Shown here piece by piece: positions 63,166 to 64,000 of a stretch of DNA of 64,000 nucleotides. The DNA is taken from positions 248,001-312,000 of the forward strand of contig NZ_LRDB01000001.1 of assembly GCF_001592935.1 (NCBI RefSeq), read 5' to 3'. The first letter of the stretch is position 1. The number at the start of each line of letters is the position of its first letter. The stretch comes from Roseivirga echinicomitans (lineage in GTDB: Bacteria > Bacteroidota > Bacteroidia > Cytophagales > Cyclobacteriaceae). A model generated the notes under the pieces. The model searched no databases and had not been told where the DNA came from. It saw only the letters and a program-made list of their open reading frames with translations. The position numbers and the translations under genes are program-made.

Positions 63166-63888
63166 ATGATGAAATCAATACTCATATTACTGTTAACAAC
63201 CTTACTATTAAGCGCTAAATCTTTTGCGCAAAAACACCAATACAAAAATGACGACTTCAACATTAAAGAAGTAAGCGTAAGTCACGAACCCAATCTCGGA
63301 GTTACTGTTTGGGAAATAAGAGTCAATGGAACAGCAGGAAAAACAACACCGACAAAAGTTGGACAGCTTGATGGCGCACCAGTTTTAGGATATGTGTTTC
63401 CCACCAGTTTAAAACCAACTGATGTAGGTTTTAATCAAACAGACGGTATTGTGGCACTTGCCCTAACATCTCATCCCGATTTTGACGATACACCTCTGTG
63501 GGACGAGAATAACGACAAAGTGTATGATAACGATGGCCTTGTTTGGCATCCGCACTGGGTAATCCTACACGAAGATGAGCGAGTAGCAGGTGGTCTTTCT
63601 GTAAAACAATTTAAAAAAGCAGATGAAACAGTTGTATTGCCACCAACTAACCCAGGAATGCCAATGTATATGGATTCACCAGGTTATCCTGTTACCGCTA
63701 AAAGCAATACCATAAAAGTTATAGTCCCTGATTACCGAATGAACAACAAAACGGACTTCAATTATGATGGTGTAACAGCATTTATGCAAGTAAACACAAG
63801 CAATGAAAACTTACCAATGCTAGGCGTTTACGAAGTTTTTAGCGTAGCAAGTGGAGATTTATCTCTACCGTATAAAGTCAAAAAGTGA
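63166..63888 (+). CDS. Exported protein of unknown function
   Basis: A 240-residue protein with a signal peptide (MMKSILILLLTTLLLSAKSFAQ). The mature part contains VTVWEIRVNGTAGKTTPTKVGQLDGAPVLGYVFPTSL, HPDFDDTPLWDENNDKVYDNDGL, VWHPHWVILHEDER and VIVPDYRMNNKTDFNYDG. The Asp/Asn-rich and His-containing segments could bind metal. I do not recognise the family. It lies between a CPVC redox protein gene and a DUF2024 gene. Confidence 0.7.
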   Translation: MMKSILILLLTTLLLSAKSFAQKHQYKNDDFNIKEVSVSHEPNLGVTVWEIRVNGTAGKTTPTKVGQLDGAPVLGYVFPTSLKPTDVGFNQTDGIVALALTSHPDFDDTPLWDENNDKVYDNDGLVWHPHWVILHEDERVAGGLSVKQFKKADETVVLPPTNPGMPMYMDSPGYPVTAKSNTIKVIVPDYRMNNKTDFNYDGVTAFMQVNTSNENLPMLGVYEVFSVASGDLSLPYKVKK

Positions 63889-63892
63889 TACT

Positions 63893-64000
63893 ATGAAAAT
63901 AGCGATTTGGGACACATATGTAAAAAGGGAAGATGGCAAGGTTATGCATTTTGATATTTTAGTGCCAAAAAGTGTAACGGATGAAAAAACCATATTTGCC
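63893..64000 (+). CDS. DUF2024 family protein, truncated by the window edge
   Basis: The first 36 codons read MKIAIWDTYVKREDGKVMHF and continue DILVPKS, a clear DUF2024 N-terminus. The start is 4 bases after the preceding stop, so the genes are co-transcribed. DUF2024 proteins are about 85-90 residues and uncharacterised. Confidence 0.8.
   Translation, partial: MKIAIWDTYVKREDGKVMHFDILVPKSVTDEKTIFA

Noticed and set aside
1-64000. CRISPR arrays, tRNA or rRNA genes, transposase genes
   Set aside because: No regularly spaced repeats, cloverleaf-like segments with CCA-type ends, rRNA-like conserved blocks or DDE/tyrosine transposase proteins were seen. A covariance-model scan would be needed to exclude small RNAs fully.

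Overview
The window most likely comes from a Bacteroidota chromosome, probably order Cytophagales (a marine, pigmented, Flammeovirgaceae/Roseivirga-like bacterium). This is inferred from several signs: a type IX secretion sorting domain, a fused MurF-alanine racemase, MacB/FtsX permeases, TonB-dependent receptors with carboxypeptidase-like N-domains, a GldB-type lipoprotein, a flexixanthin-like carotenoid gene set, and TAnnTTTG promoter -7 boxes close to start codons. I see no rRNA, tRNA, CRISPR array or transposase gene.

1-6.9 kb: a carotenoid cluster on the + strand. It encodes a CruF-type hydratase, CrtZ hydroxylase, a MerR/CarH-like light or B12 regulator, an ECF sigma factor, CrtI, CrtB, IspH (last step of isoprenoid precursor supply) and a CrtW-like ketolase. 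These activities suit flexixanthin-type monocyclic ketocarotenoids. No lycopene cyclase or separate CrtD is in the window.

7-31.5 kb: core and envelope genes. They include a Cys-motif membrane protein, a MacB-type ABC exporter, an HD-phosphohydrolase fused to a PycTM-like membrane effector domain, an SdiA-regulated-type protein, and a 1227-residue phosphoesterase/possible kinase-like/Omp85 barrel fusion. A six-PAS histidine kinase lies divergent from a LytTR regulator. Then follow cytochrome c, LysA, a T9SS-secreted protein divergent from an OmpR-type two-component pair, a HisA-like protein lacking the usual first catalytic Asp, and a TonB receptor.

31.6-35 kb: CsaA, MurF-Alr and an ECF sigma factor. 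35-39.6 kb is an accessory island. It holds a membrane KAP NTPase coupled to what looks like an internally deleted type IIG restriction-methylation gene, and a DUF1016/YhcG PD-(D/E)xK nuclease gene. The nuclease gene is preceded by two palindromes and flanked by a 21-bp direct repeat matching the 3' end of yccF.

39.6-59.5 kb: YccF, lipoproteins, a GH20 hexosaminidase, a Tat-exported asparaginase, DUF418, a Rieske protein overlapping a tricorn-type protease, VOC and Lrp, and a second TonB receptor. A small XRE regulator patch with candidate operators follows, then an outer-membrane barrel, a GldB-like lipoprotein, GT4, endonuclease III and an ECF sigma factor with a small partner.

59.8-64 kb: uvrA, then a 38-nt inverted repeat without a T-run, then a small gene group (thioredoxin-like CPVC protein, an exported protein and a truncated DUF2024 gene). 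The first two genes share a TAGGATTCCT(A) operator-like motif.
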